A stretch of DNA of 64,000 nucleotides from Pseudomonas putida NBRC 14164 (GTDB taxonomy: Bacteria; Pseudomonadota; Gammaproteobacteria; Pseudomonadales; Pseudomonadaceae). Every line of letters begins with the position of its first letter. Position 1 is the first letter of the stretch. The stretch covers positions 4,954,501 to 5,018,500 of the forward strand of contig NC_021505.1 in assembly GCF_000412675.1 (NCBI RefSeq), written 5' to 3'. The notes below the pieces were generated by a model that saw only the letters and a list, made by a program, of their open reading frames with translations, had not been told where the DNA came from and did not search any database. Both the position numbers and the translations under genes were made by a program. Positions 51,769 to 60,730 of the stretch are shown here, piece after piece.

Positions 51769-51830
51769 GCATAGCGGATCAAGCAGTCAGAAACAAGGTT
51801 GAAACAATAGAGGGATTGCTTTGGATCAAA
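51769..51830. repeat. Direct repeat, copy 2 (right of the RHS gene)
   Basis: GCATAGCGGATCAAGCAGTC begins this second copy; differences from copy 1 increase toward the right end. The pair bounds a unit of about 1.19 kb holding only the RHS gene. Confidence 0.8.
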
Positions 51831-51914
51831 GGCCTCTTCGCGGGTGCCACCACAGGTGCTGCACAATATTCAAAATCTGTGGAGGACCTGTGGGAGCGGG
51901 CAGCCCGCGAAGAA
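51831..51914. repeat. Degenerate REP pair
   Basis: GGCCTCTTCGCGGGTGCCAC has lost the CCGCTCCC half, while the inverted partner TGTGGGAGCGGGCAGCCCGC is nearly complete. Confidence 0.65.
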
Positions 51915-51926
51915 GCTGACGCGGAA

Positions 51927-53390
51927 TCAGCGCTTGTCGCGGCGCTTCTTCTCGGCCTTCTTGTGGTGCGACATCAAGCGGCGCTTCTTGTTGACCTGGC
52001 GGTCGGTAAGGGTGTTTTTCTTGCCCTCGAACGGGTTCTCACCGCCCTTGTACTCGATGCGGATCGGCGTACCGACCAGCTTCAGCACCCGGCGGTAGGT
52101 GTTTTCCAGGTAACGCGAGTACGACTTGGGAATGCTCTCGGTCTGGTTGCCGTGGATCACGATCAGCGGCGGGTTGGCACCACCAAGGTGGGCATAGCGC
52201 AGCTTGATGCGACGGCCGTTGACCAGCGGTGGCTGGTGCTCGCTGACAGCATCTTCGAGGATCTGCGTCAGGCGGCTGGTTGGCCAGCGGGTCACAGCCG
52301 AGGTGAATGCGGCCTGCACCGACTTGTACAGGTTGCCCACGCCGGTGCCGTGCAAGGCGGAGATGAAGTGGATGTCGGCGAAGTCGACGAAGAACAGCCG
52401 GCGCTCCAGCTCGGTCTTCACGTAGGCGCGCTCACCCGGCTCCATGCCATCCCACTTGTTCAGCGCGATGACGATGGCGCGGCCGGCTTCGAGGGCGAAG
52501 CCCAGCAGGTTCAGGTCGTGGTCGACCACCCCTTCACGGGCGTCCATGACGAAGATGACGACGTTGGCGTCCTTGATCGCCTGCAGCGTCTTGACCACCG
52601 AGAACTTCTCGACTTCCTCGTGGATCTTGCCGCGCTTGCGCACGCCGGCGGTGTCGATGAAGGTGTACTTGTCACCATCACGCTCGAACGGGATGTAGAT
52701 ACTGTCTCGGGTAGTACCCGGCTCGTCGTAGACCACCACACGCTCTTCGCCGAGCATGCGGTTGACCAGGGTCGACTTGCCGACGTTCGGGCGGCCGATG
52801 ATGGCGATCTTGATGCCATCCTTCTCGCTTGGGCCAGGAATGCGCACGGCCTCCTCGCCTTCGGCGACGTTCTGGTCGAGGGCTTCTTCCTCGGCATCAC
52901 GTGGCAGGTGGCCGAGCACGGCTTCCATCAGGGCGCTGATACCACGGCCCTGGGAGCCCGCCACCGGAATGGCGTTGCCCATGCCCATCGGCGAGAACTC
53001 GGCGCGGGCAACATCGGGGTCGATGTTGTCGATCTTGTTGGCGACCAGAATCGCCGACTTGTTGCGCTTGCGCAGGTGCTCGGCAATCATCTGGTCAGCG
53101 GCGGTCATGCCGGCGCGGGCATCGACCAGAAACAGCACATAGTCGGCTTCTTCGATGGCCATGAGCGACTGCTCGGCCATTTTTTCGTCCATGCCCACTT
53201 CGTCACCGGTAATACCGCCGGTGTCGATCAGGATGAAGGAACGACCCTGCCAGCTGGCATCACCATACTGGCGGTCACGGGTCAGGCCCGACAGGTCACC
53301 CACGATGGCATCGCGGGTTTTGGTCAGGCGGTTGAACATGGTGGATTTGCCGACGTTCGGGCGGCCCACCAGGGCAATTACGGGAACCAT
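51927..53390 (-). CDS. der: Ribosome-assembly GTPase Der (EngA)
   Basis: A 487-residue GTPase with two tandem G domains: first GRPNVGKSTMFN (residues 8-19) with DTGG, second GRPNVGKSTLVN near residue 200 with DTAG. A KH-like C-terminal domain follows (SYSRYLENTYRRVLKLVGT), and a basic tail (KKRRLMSHHKKAEKKRR) ends the protein. It acts in 50S subunit maturation. ATG 53390 (VPVIALVGRPNVGK) is chosen; the frame continues 36 codons upstream through a hairpin. It is the last gene of a long minus-strand block. Confidence 0.97.
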   Translation of the reverse strand: MVPVIALVGRPNVGKSTMFNRLTKTRDAIVGDLSGLTRDRQYGDASWQGRSFILIDTGGITGDEVGMDEKMAEQSLMAIEEADYVLFLVDARAGMTAADQMIAEHLRKRNKSAILVANKIDNIDPDVARAEFSPMGMGNAIPVAGSQGRGISALMEAVLGHLPRDAEEEALDQNVAEGEEAVRIPGPSEKDGIKIAIIGRPNVGKSTLVNRMLGEERVVVYDEPGTTRDSIYIPFERDGDKYTFIDTAGVRKRGKIHEEVEKFSVVKTLQAIKDANVVIFVMDAREGVVDHDLNLLGFALEAGRAIVIALNKWDGMEPGERAYVKTELERRLFFVDFADIHFISALHGTGVGNLYKSVQAAFTSAVTRWPTSRLTQILEDAVSEHQPPLVNGRRIKLRYAHLGGANPPLIVIHGNQTESIPKSYSRYLENTYRRVLKLVGTPIRIEYKGGENPFEGKKNTLTDRQVNKKRRLMSHHKKAEKKRRDKR

Positions 53391-53424
53391 CGGCTCTCCA
53401 CTCTCGAATTCTTGAAAATGCAAA

Positions 53425-53445
53425 GGCCGCTGCAAGGCAGCGGCC
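53425..53445 (-). terminator. Hairpin between bamB and der
   Basis: GGCCGCTGC at 53425-53433 pairs with 53437-53445, loop AAG. On the minus strand it is followed by TTTGCATTTTC, so it can partially end the bamB transcript before der. Confidence 0.6.
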
Positions 53446-53474
53446 GGAGTTTGGGCGGCGTGTCCTACGCCGCG

Positions 53475-53500
53475 GCTTGAAGCCCGCCAAGGCTTCAAGC
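53475..53500 (-). terminator. Hairpin after bamB
   Basis: GCTTGAAGCC at 53475-53484 pairs with GGCTTCAAGC at 53491-53500, six-base loop, seven bases after the bamB stop. No T-run follows. Confidence 0.5.
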
Positions 53501-53506
53501 ATAGCT

Positions 53507-54649
53507 TCAGCGGATGGTCAGTGCCTCGAGCTTACCGCTGTTGCCAAAGACATAGATGGTGTCGCCGACCACAAGTGGGCGGGCGCGCAGGCCATCGCTA
53601 TCGATACGTTCACGGCCGACGAAGCGGCCATCCACCTGGCTCAGCAGGTGCAGGTAACCCTCAAAGTCACCCACAGCCACGTAGCTGCTGAACACTTCAG
53701 GGGCGGTCAGCTGGCGGCGAGCCATGCTGTCGTTGCTCCACAGGGCGCTGGAAGAGCGCTCATCCACGCCTTCCACGGTACCCGAAGCTTCGCTGACGTA
53801 GACGTTACCGAAGCCCTGGGCGACGCCCACATAGCTGGAAGCATCGCGCTGCCACAGCTCGCGGCCGCTTTCCAGGTCCAGGCCCGCTACACGGCCCTGG
53901 TAGGTGCTGACGTACAGGGTACCACCAGACAGCAGCAAGCCGCCGTCGATATCAACCACACGGTCCAGCTCGGAACGGCCCTTCGGGATGGCCACGCGGC
54001 TTTCCCACACCGGCACACCGTTGTTGATGTCCACCGCGACCACCTTGCCGGTGGACAGGCCGGCGACGGCCAGGCGATTGGTGGCGATCGGAGCACCGGT
54101 ACCACGCAGGGTCAGTACGGCCGGGGAGTTCTCGTAGATCCAGCGGCGGTCGCCAGTGGCGGCATCCAGGCCGATCAGGCGATCGTCCTGGGTCTGCACC
54201 ACCACCACATCACCGTTGTTGGCAGGCGGGGCCAGCACTTCGCTGGTCACGCGCGAGCGCCAACGCTCTTCACCGGTGCTGGAGTCCAGGGCAATGACTT
54301 CGCCCTTGAGGGTGCCGAGCATGACCAGGCCGTAGCCCACGCCGACAGCGCCGGAAACCTGCAGCTCCAGGTCCTTCTTCCACACCACGTCACCGGTGAT
54401 GCGGTCGAGGGCGAAGACTTCGCCATTGACGTCGGAGGCGTAGATACGGTCGTTTTCGATGGCCGGTACCAGGGTGTTGTAGGTCTCACCCTGGCCGTCA
54501 CCGATCGAACGGCTCCACTGCTTCTTCAGCACCACTTCCTCGGTGAACTTGGTCAGCTCGGCCGGGGGCAGTTCCTTCTTGCTGTTGCTGCTGCAACCGG
54601 CGGCCAGTACGGCCAGGGTCAGCACTGCTGCATGTTTCCAACCGATCAC
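53507..54649 (-). CDS. bamB: Outer-membrane assembly lipoprotein BamB
   Basis: A 380-residue lipoprotein with lipobox LAAGC (C19). The mature part is an eight-bladed PQQ-type beta-propeller (repeats such as RIYASDVNGEVFALDRITGD and VVVQTQDDRLIGLDAATGDR). It binds BamA and helps insert beta-barrel proteins, which includes the porin and TonB receptors of this window. It starts directly next to the stop of the TPR gene upstream. Confidence 0.96.
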   Translation of the reverse strand: MIGWKHAAVLTLAVLAAGCSSNSKKELPPAELTKFTEEVVLKKQWSRSIGDGQGETYNTLVPAIENDRIYASDVNGEVFALDRITGDVVWKKDLELQVSGAVGVGYGLVMLGTLKGEVIALDSSTGEERWRSRVTSEVLAPPANNGDVVVVQTQDDRLIGLDAATGDRRWIYENSPAVLTLRGTGAPIATNRLAVAGLSTGKVVAVDINNGVPVWESRVAIPKGRSELDRVVDIDGGLLLSGGTLYVSTYQGRVAGLDLESGRELWQRDASSYVGVAQGFGNVYVSEASGTVEGVDERSSSALWSNDSMARRQLTAPEVFSSYVAVGDFEGYLHLLSQVDGRFVGRERIDSDGLRARPLVVGDTIYVFGNSGKLEALTIR

Positions 54650-55291
54650 TTACGCGTCCCCTTTAGCCAGGTCATCCAGCTTCAATTGCAGGCCACCGAC
54701 CGCCGCCTCATCGGACAACGCAGCCTTGGCTTTTTCGTAAGCGCTGTGCGCGTCGTCGGCGCGACCCAGCTGTACCAGCAGGTCACCCTTCAACTCTTCA
54801 CGACTGGCCAGGAAGGCCTTGTCGGCGTCGCCGTCGAGCAGCTTGAGGGCATCCTCGGCCTTGTTCTGGGCGGCCAGCACGCGGGCCAGACGCTGGCGCG
54901 AAATCTCGCCCAGGGTCACGTCGGCCGGCTTGTCCAGCACGCCTTTGAGCTCGGCAGCGGCGTCGTCGAGCTTGCCGCTCTCGACCGCGACCTTGGCCAC
55001 GAACAGGCTGCCGTACTGGGCATAGGCGGTACCGCCAAACTCGCTCTTGAGCTTGCCGGCCAGTTCCGCGACCTTGGTGGCGTCTGGCTGGCCAGTCGGC
55101 GTCAGGCTGGTTTCAAGCAACGCCTGATACAGCTGCGAGGCACCTTGCGACTGGTTGTTCTGGTACTTGTGCCAGGTATTCCAGCCCAACACCACCACGC
55201 CTGCCAGCAATGCGCCAGTCAGCAGCGGCTTGCCGTTGCGGTTCCACCAGTCCTTGACCCCTGCCAGGTCATCATCATCGGTACTCGACAC
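54650..55291 (-). CDS. YfgM-like TPR membrane protein
   Basis: A 213-residue inner-membrane protein. A single helix lies at about residues 19-37 (PLLTGALLAGVVVLGWNTW), with short cytoplasmic N-terminus SSTDDDDLAGVKDWWNRNG. The periplasmic part holds TPR-like repeats (ARVLAAQNKAEDALKLLDGD; LVQLGRADDAHSAYEKAKAA). YfgM is an ancillary partner of the SecYEG translocon and periplasmic chaperones. It lies between hisS and bamB, the usual order. Confidence 0.93.
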   Translation of the reverse strand: MSSTDDDDLAGVKDWWNRNGKPLLTGALLAGVVVLGWNTWHKYQNNQSQGASQLYQALLETSLTPTGQPDATKVAELAGKLKSEFGGTAYAQYGSLFVAKVAVESGKLDDAAAELKGVLDKPADVTLGEISRQRLARVLAAQNKAEDALKLLDGDADKAFLASREELKGDLLVQLGRADDAHSAYEKAKAALSDEAAVGGLQLKLDDLAKGDA

Positions 55292-55330
55292 CCCAATACT
55301 CCTTTTCGCCTATTCGCTTGTTGAACCGCG

Positions 55331-56620
55331 TTACGCTTGCGCGATCGCGGTTTCCAGGTGCTCTGCCAGAGCATCCCAGGCAATGTTCTGTTGTTCGCCC
55401 TGGCCACGCAGGGGCTTGAAGCCGATTTCTTGCCTGGCCAGTTCCTCGTCACCGAGGATCAGGGCGAACAGCGCCCCGCTCTTGTCGGCTTTCTTGAACT
55501 GGCTCTTGAAGCTGCCACCGCCCGCGTTCACCGCCAGGCGCAGGCCCGGCAAGCGGTCGCGCAGGGTTTCGGACAGGCGCAGGCCAGCCAGCTCGGCCTG
55601 CTCGCCAAAGGCGCACAGGTAGACGTCGATCTGGCGGTTGATGGACTCCGGCACCTGGCCCAGGGTTTCCAGCAGCAGGATCAGGCGCTCGATACCCATG
55701 GCGAAACCGACGCCCGTGGTCGGCTTGCCGCCCATCTGCTCGACCAGGCCGTCGTAGCGGCCACCGGCGCACACGGTGCCCTGGGAACCGAGCTTGTCGG
55801 TGACCCACTCGAATACGGTCTTGCTGTAGTAGTCCAGGCCACGCACCAGCTTGGTATTGATCACGAACGGAATGCCGGCGGCGTCCAGGCGGGCCTTGAG
55901 GCCCTCGAAGTGCACGCGCGAGGCTTCGTCCAGGTAATCTTCCAGCTTGGGCGCCCCCACCAGCACCGCCTGGGTGTTCTGGTCCTTGCTGTCGAGGATG
56001 CGCAGCGGGTTGCTCTTCAGGCGGCGCTGGCTGTCTTCGTCCAGTTGCTCGAGGCGCGCCGAGAGGAACTCGACCAGCGCATCACGGTAGCGCGCACGGG
56101 CTTCGCTGGTACCCAGGCTGTTGAGCTCCAGCTTGACCGCATCCTGGATGCCCAGCAGGCCCCACAGGCGCCAGGTCAGCATGATCAGCTCGGCATCGAT
56201 GTCCGGGCCATCCAGGTTGAACACTTCCACGCCAATCTGGTGGAACTGGCGGTAGCGGCCCTTCTGCGGGCGCTCGTGGCGGAACATCTGGCCGATGTAC
56301 CACAGTTTCTGCACCTGGCCGTTGCCGGTGATGCCATGCTCCAGCACGGCACGTACGCACGCGGCGGTGCCTTCGGGGCGCAGGGTCAGCGAATCGCCGT
56401 TGCGGTCCTCGAAGGTGTACATCTCTTTTTCGACGATGTCGGTCACTTCACCGATCGAGCGCTTGAACAGCTCGGTGAACTCGACGATCGGCGTACGGAT
56501 CTGGCTGTACCCGTAGGTATCCAGCAGACCGGCCACGGTGCCTTCGAAGTAGCGCCACAGTGGCGACTGTTCTGGCAGGATGTCGTTCATGCCACGGATG
56601 GCTTGCAGCGATTTGCTCAC
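55331..56620 (-). CDS. hisS: Histidyl-tRNA synthetase
   Basis: A 429-residue class II synthetase charging tRNA(His). Motif 1 lies in RTPIVEFTELFKRSIGE, motif 2 in MFRHERPQKGRYRQFHQ and motif 3 in GVGFAMGIERL. The histidine-specific LVRGLDYYSKTVFEW motif is near residue 260. The C-terminal anticodon-binding domain begins at about 325. The start at ATG 56620 (SKSLQAIRGMNDILPEQS) is the conserved one. Confidence 0.97.
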   Translation of the reverse strand: MSKSLQAIRGMNDILPEQSPLWRYFEGTVAGLLDTYGYSQIRTPIVEFTELFKRSIGEVTDIVEKEMYTFEDRNGDSLTLRPEGTAACVRAVLEHGITGNGQVQKLWYIGQMFRHERPQKGRYRQFHQIGVEVFNLDGPDIDAELIMLTWRLWGLLGIQDAVKLELNSLGTSEARARYRDALVEFLSARLEQLDEDSQRRLKSNPLRILDSKDQNTQAVLVGAPKLEDYLDEASRVHFEGLKARLDAAGIPFVINTKLVRGLDYYSKTVFEWVTDKLGSQGTVCAGGRYDGLVEQMGGKPTTGVGFAMGIERLILLLETLGQVPESINRQIDVYLCAFGEQAELAGLRLSETLRDRLPGLRLAVNAGGGSFKSQFKKADKSGALFALILGDEELARQEIGFKPLRGQGEQQNIAWDALAEHLETAIAQA

Positions 56621-56645
56621 GAAAAGTCCTTACGAATTCTGTGTG

Positions 56646-57755
56646 TCAGCCACGGGCGATCAGCGCCGCGTCGGCTTCGACCTTTTCGGCCGCTTTCTGA
56701 CGGATGAGCCTTTCCAGCTCATCGACCAGGTTGTCATTGGTCAGTTTCTGCGCCGGCTTGCCGTCGATGTAGATCAGGTTCGGCGTGCCGCCGGTCAAGC
56801 CTACATGGGCTTCCTTGGCTTCACCCGGGCCGTTGACCACACAACCGATCACCGCCACGTCCAGCGGCACCAGCAGGTCTTCCAGGCGCCCTTCCAGCTC
56901 GTTCATGGTCTTGACCACATCGAAGTTCTGCCGCGAGCAGCTCGGGCAGGCGATGAAGTTGATGCCACGCGAACGCAGGTGCAGCGACTTGAGGATGTCG
57001 TAGCCGACTTTCACTTCTTCGACCGGGTCGGCCGCAAGCGAGATACGGATGGTATCGCCAATGCCCTCGGCCAGCAGCATACCGAGGCCGACGGCGGATT
57101 TCACCGTCCCTGAACGCAGGCCACCCGCTTCGGTGATGCCCAGGTGCAGCGGCTGCACGATCTGCTTGGCCAGCAGCCGGTAGGCTTCGACGGCCATGAA
57201 CACATCGGATGCCTTGACGCTGACCTTGAAGTCCTGGAAGTCCAGGCGGTCGAGGTGCTCGACGTGGCGCAGGGCCGACTCCACCAGCGCCGCCGGGGTC
57301 GGTTCGCCGTACTTCTTCTGCAGGTCCTTTTCCAGGGACCCGGCGTTGACGCCGATGCGGATCGGTATGCCACGGTCGCGGGCAGCATCAACCACGGCGC
57401 GTACACGGTCTTCGCGGCCGATGTTACCCGGGTTGATACGCAGGCAATCGACGCCCAGTTCGGCCACGCGCAGGGCGATCTTGTAGTCGAAGTGGATGTC
57501 GGCGACCAGCGGCACGCTGACCAGTTGCTTGATCTTGCCAAACGCCTCGGCCGCGTCCATGTCCGGCACCGAAACCCGCACGATGTCCACGCCGGCATCG
57601 ACCAGGCGCTGGATTTGCGCCACGGTGGCGGCGACATCGTTGGTGTCGGTGTTGGTCATGCTCTGCACCGCGATAGGTGCATCACCACCTACCGGCACAT
57701 TGCCGACCCAGATTTTGCGGGATTCGCGACGTTTGATCGGAGATTCGCCGTGCAT
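56646..57755 (-). CDS. ispG: 4-hydroxy-3-methylbut-2-enyl diphosphate synthase IspG
   Basis: A 369-residue 4Fe-4S enzyme of the MEP isoprenoid pathway. Cluster cysteines lie in ACPSCSRQNFDVV and IGCVVNGPGEAKEAHVGL. The TIM-barrel part begins VGNVPVGGDAPIAVQSMTNT, with the conserved LRINPGNIG. Length typical of the proteobacterial form. It starts three bases after the rodZ stop and ends 25 bases before hisS, in the classic rodZ-ispG-hisS order. Confidence 0.97.
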   Translation of the reverse strand: MHGESPIKRRESRKIWVGNVPVGGDAPIAVQSMTNTDTNDVAATVAQIQRLVDAGVDIVRVSVPDMDAAEAFGKIKQLVSVPLVADIHFDYKIALRVAELGVDCLRINPGNIGREDRVRAVVDAARDRGIPIRIGVNAGSLEKDLQKKYGEPTPAALVESALRHVEHLDRLDFQDFKVSVKASDVFMAVEAYRLLAKQIVQPLHLGITEAGGLRSGTVKSAVGLGMLLAEGIGDTIRISLAADPVEEVKVGYDILKSLHLRSRGINFIACPSCSRQNFDVVKTMNELEGRLEDLLVPLDVAVIGCVVNGPGEAKEAHVGLTGGTPNLIYIDGKPAQKLTNDNLVDELERLIRQKAAEKVEADAALIARG

Positions 57756-57758
57756 GAC

Positions 57759-58784
57759 TTACTGTCCCAACTTCAGGCGAGCAGTCTCGCCACTGGTGAA
57801 CGGGGCAACATCGACGGCCTGGCCGTTGTAGCTGACCTGGGCGCCACGGGCAAAGCCCAGGCGCACCGCGAACGGCGGCTTGCCGGTCAGCTCGAGGTTG
57901 TCCCCCTTGCGCTTGACGGCGCTGAACAGCACCTTGCCGTTGCCATCGGAGACCTGGGTCCAGCAATCGGCGGTGAACTGGATGGCGACCTTGGCGCTGC
58001 CTGCCGGTACTGCGGCGGGCTCGGCAGCGGCCACGGCGGCTGCAGGTGCTGCTGGCGCAACGGCGGCCGGTGCAGGGGTGGCCGGTGCGACCGGAGCAGG
58101 CGCTACGCTGGCTGCGGGCTGCGCAGGCACCTGCTGGGCGGGTGCGGGTGCAGCAGCCGTGGGTGCCGGGCTTGCCGGGGCCTGTTCGGCGGTAGCGGCA
58201 GGCTGTTCGGCAGTGCCCTGCTCCAGTGCCAGCGGCGCACTCTCAGGCTGCTGGCCAGCGGTAACAGCCTGATCTTCAGGCTCGTCAAGCGGGTGAATCT
58301 GAGTGGTGCCGTCGGCGCTTTCGACTTCGACGTGCTCCAGGGCCATCTTGGCCAGGTCCTTGCCACGCAGGCTGCCCTGGTCCTGCCACCAGACGAAGCC
58401 ACCGCCGACCACGGCCACCAGCAACAACAGGCTGACGCCGCGCAGGATGTTGTGCGACAGGCGTACCGGCTCTTCGATGCGCCCCAGCGAGTGCACATCG
58501 CTGCCTTTGGCGTGGGTACCGGTGTAGCGGTCGAAGGCTTCTACCAGGGTGGCCTGGTCAAGGTCCATCAACTTGGCATAGGCGCGGATATAGCCACGGG
58601 CGAAGGTATGCCCGGGCAGCTTGTCGAAGGCGCCGGTTTCCACATGGTTCAACGAACTGACAGTGAGGTTGAGCTTGCGGGCCACCTCGGCTTGAGACCA
58701 GTCCCGTTTCTCACGGGCCAGGCGCAAAAGCTCACCGGGGTTCTGGCCAGGCGCTACTGCTACTTCGGGATGCGCGGCGTTCAT
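57759..58784 (-). CDS. rodZ: Cytoskeleton protein RodZ
   Basis: A 341-residue bitopic membrane protein. The N-terminal XRE-like helix-turn-helix (residues about 15-85, WSQAEVARKLNLTVSSLNHV) binds MreB in the cytoplasm. One helix crosses the membrane at about 116-132 (VSLLLLVAVVGGGFVWW). A long Ala/Pro-rich periplasmic linker (about 175-265) leads to a C-terminal DUF4115 domain (VAIQFTADCWTQVSDGNGK). It couples MreB, also in this window, to the wall machinery. It overlaps pilF by four bases. Confidence 0.95.
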   Translation of the reverse strand: MNAAHPEVAVAPGQNPGELLRLAREKRDWSQAEVARKLNLTVSSLNHVETGAFDKLPGHTFARGYIRAYAKLMDLDQATLVEAFDRYTGTHAKGSDVHSLGRIEEPVRLSHNILRGVSLLLLVAVVGGGFVWWQDQGSLRGKDLAKMALEHVEVESADGTTQIHPLDEPEDQAVTAGQQPESAPLALEQGTAEQPAATAEQAPASPAPTAAAPAPAQQVPAQPAASVAPAPVAPATPAPAAVAPAAPAAAVAAAEPAAVPAGSAKVAIQFTADCWTQVSDGNGKVLFSAVKRKGDNLELTGKPPFAVRLGFARGAQVSYNGQAVDVAPFTSGETARLKLGQ

Positions 58785-59542
58785 CGTTGCTCCGACAGGT
58801 ATTGCTGATATTCCGGCGTACCGGGATAAAGTCGTTGTAATTGCTGGCCCAGCTCGGCCAATGTGCCCTGCTCGTCGAACACCCTGGCAAGGCGGCTACC
58901 CAGCAGCAGGCTACGGGCATCGTGGTCGCTCAACTGGCTGAAACGATCGTAGTAGTCCCGGGCCGGCACATAATGCCTGTTTTCGTAGGACAACTCAGCC
59001 ATTTCCAGCAACGCTTTCGGTTGCCGCTGGTTGAGTTGCAACGCTTTGAGCAGATACGCGTGCGCCGCCTCGCGGCTATCGAGCTTGAGGGCGGTCAGGC
59101 CCAGGTTCTCGTACACGCGTGAGCGCTCAGGATACAGGGTATCGCTACTGGCCAGGCGAAACATCTGCTCGGCCTCGGCAAATCGCCCCTGAGCATAAAG
59201 GAAACTGCCGTAATTGTTGCGAATTCGCGTGTCGCCCGTGCGGGCCTGCAAGGCTTTGCGAAAGTGCGCCTCCGCCAGTGTCGGCTCACCCTCGGCCTGG
59301 AACACCAGCGCCAGGGCGGCATGTGCGTCGGCATCACGGCTGTCCAGGGCCAGGGCCTTGCCCAGCGGCGCCTTGGCCTGCTCGGTCAAACCCTGTTGCA
59401 AATAACCCAGGCCAAGCTGCACATAAGCACGCCCCGCATCCGCCCTGCCCTGGCGGTTGGCCAGGGGGTCGCCCGCGCCGCCCGACACGCAGCCGGCCAG
59501 CAGCAAAAGCGCAAGGATCGACAGCGCAGCGCGCAGGCTCAT
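58781..59542 (-). CDS. pilF: Type IV pilus lipoprotein PilF
   Basis: A 253-residue outer-membrane lipoprotein. The lipobox LLAGC gives C17 as the acylated residue. The mature protein is built of about six TPR units (RAYVQLGLGYLQQGLTEQAK; DAHAALALVFQAEGEPTLAE; ENLGLTALKLDSREAAHAYL). PilF (PilW) pilots assembly of the PilQ secretin. It lies between rlmN and rodZ, as in other pseudomonads. The stop overlaps the rodZ start. Confidence 0.95.
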   Translation of the reverse strand: MSLRAALSILALLLLAGCVSGGAGDPLANRQGRADAGRAYVQLGLGYLQQGLTEQAKAPLGKALALDSRDADAHAALALVFQAEGEPTLAEAHFRKALQARTGDTRIRNNYGSFLYAQGRFAEAEQMFRLASSDTLYPERSRVYENLGLTALKLDSREAAHAYLLKALQLNQRQPKALLEMAELSYENRHYVPARDYYDRFSQLSDHDARSLLLGSRLARVFDEQGTLAELGQQLQRLYPGTPEYQQYLSEQR

Positions 59543-59556
59543 GGGCTAAGTCCCGG

Positions 59557-60702
59557 TCAGTGGCTGGCGGCGCTGTCTTGCAGCTCGACGTCCGCAGAAA
59601 GCTGGCGTACGGCGATGTAGCGCTCGCTGCGACGGGTGCGGTCGTTGACCTGGCCGACCAGCTGGCCACAGGCGGCATCGATGTCCTCACCACGGGTGGT
59701 ACGGGTGGTAACGTTGAAACCACCGTGGTGCAGAAGGTCCTGGAAGCGACGAATGGCGTTGTTGCTCGGCCGCTCGTAGCCCGAATGCGGGAATGGGTTG
59801 AACGGGATCAGGTTGATCTTGCACGGCACATCGCGCAGCAACTCGATCATTTGCGCGGCATGCTCAGGCTGGTCGTTGACGTCCTTGAGCAGGGTGTACT
59901 CGACGGTGAGCACACGCTTGCCACCCAGGGTGGACATGTAGCCCATGCACGACTCCAGCAGCACTTTGAGCGGGTACTTCTTGTTGATCGGTACCAGCTT
60001 GTTGCGCAGTTCGTCGTTCGGTGCGTGCAGCGACAGGGCCAGCGACACGTCGATGTGCTTGGCCAGTTCGTCGATCATCGGCACCACGCCCGAGGTGGAC
60101 AAGGTGACGCGACGCTTGGAAATGCCATAGCCCAAGTCATCCATCATGATTTTCATGGCAGCGATGACGTTGTCGAAGTTCAGCAAGGGCTCGCCCATGC
60201 CCATCATGACCACGTTGGTAATCGCGCGGTCGACTTTGGCAGGAACGGTCCCGAAGGATTTGTTGGCAAGCCACACCTGGCCGATGACTTCAGCGGCGGT
60301 GAGGTTGCTGTTGAAGCCTTGCTTGCCGGTGGAGCAGAAGCTGCAATCCAGGGCACAGCCGGCTTGCGACGATACGCACAGGGTGCCGCGGTCGTCGGTA
60401 GGAATGTAGACGGTCTCGACGCAGCTGCCGGAGGCAACGCGGATCACCCACTTACGGGTGCCGTCGGCGGAAATGTCTTCACTGACCACTTCCGGTGGGC
60501 GAATCTCGGCAACGGCCTCGAGCTTTTCGCGCAAGGCCTTGCCTACGTTGGTCATGGCCGCAAAGTCGGACACGCCAAAATGGTGAATCCATTTCATCAC
60601 CTGGCCGGCACGGAAGCGCTTCTCCCCGATTGAGTCGAAGAATTGTTCCATTTCCGGCTGGGTCAGACCCAACAGGTTGATTTTGCCAGTAGATGTCGTC
60701 AT
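59557..60702 (-). CDS. rlmN: Dual-specificity 23S rRNA/tRNA methyltransferase RlmN
   Basis: A 381-residue radical-SAM enzyme that makes 2-methyladenine at A2503 of 23S rRNA and A37 of several tRNAs. The CX3CX2C cluster is C116, C120 and C123 in GCALDCSFCSTGKQGF. The second catalytic cysteine lies in DIDAACGQLVGQ near residue 355. MMGMGEPLLNFDNVI is the SAM-binding GEP-type motif. ATG 60702, 28 bases after the ndk stop. Confidence 0.97.
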   Translation of the reverse strand: MTTSTGKINLLGLTQPEMEQFFDSIGEKRFRAGQVMKWIHHFGVSDFAAMTNVGKALREKLEAVAEIRPPEVVSEDISADGTRKWVIRVASGSCVETVYIPTDDRGTLCVSSQAGCALDCSFCSTGKQGFNSNLTAAEVIGQVWLANKSFGTVPAKVDRAITNVVMMGMGEPLLNFDNVIAAMKIMMDDLGYGISKRRVTLSTSGVVPMIDELAKHIDVSLALSLHAPNDELRNKLVPINKKYPLKVLLESCMGYMSTLGGKRVLTVEYTLLKDVNDQPEHAAQMIELLRDVPCKINLIPFNPFPHSGYERPSNNAIRRFQDLLHHGGFNVTTRTTRGEDIDAACGQLVGQVNDRTRRSERYIAVRQLSADVELQDSAASH

Positions 60703-60730
60703 GGATTCACCCTCACCCGTAAGCTTTCGC

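Larger units (their letters stand above)
51622..51926. other. 305-base gap upstream of the RHS gene
   Basis: It contains the RHS promoter side, the second direct-repeat copy (51769-51830) and a degenerate REP pair (51831-51914) near the end of der. No small gene was recognised. Confidence 0.5.

Noticed and set aside
51588..53480. 630-codon plus-strand frame opposite the RHS gene and der
   Set aside because: Der on the minus strand has both GTPase motifs; the plus frame shows none.
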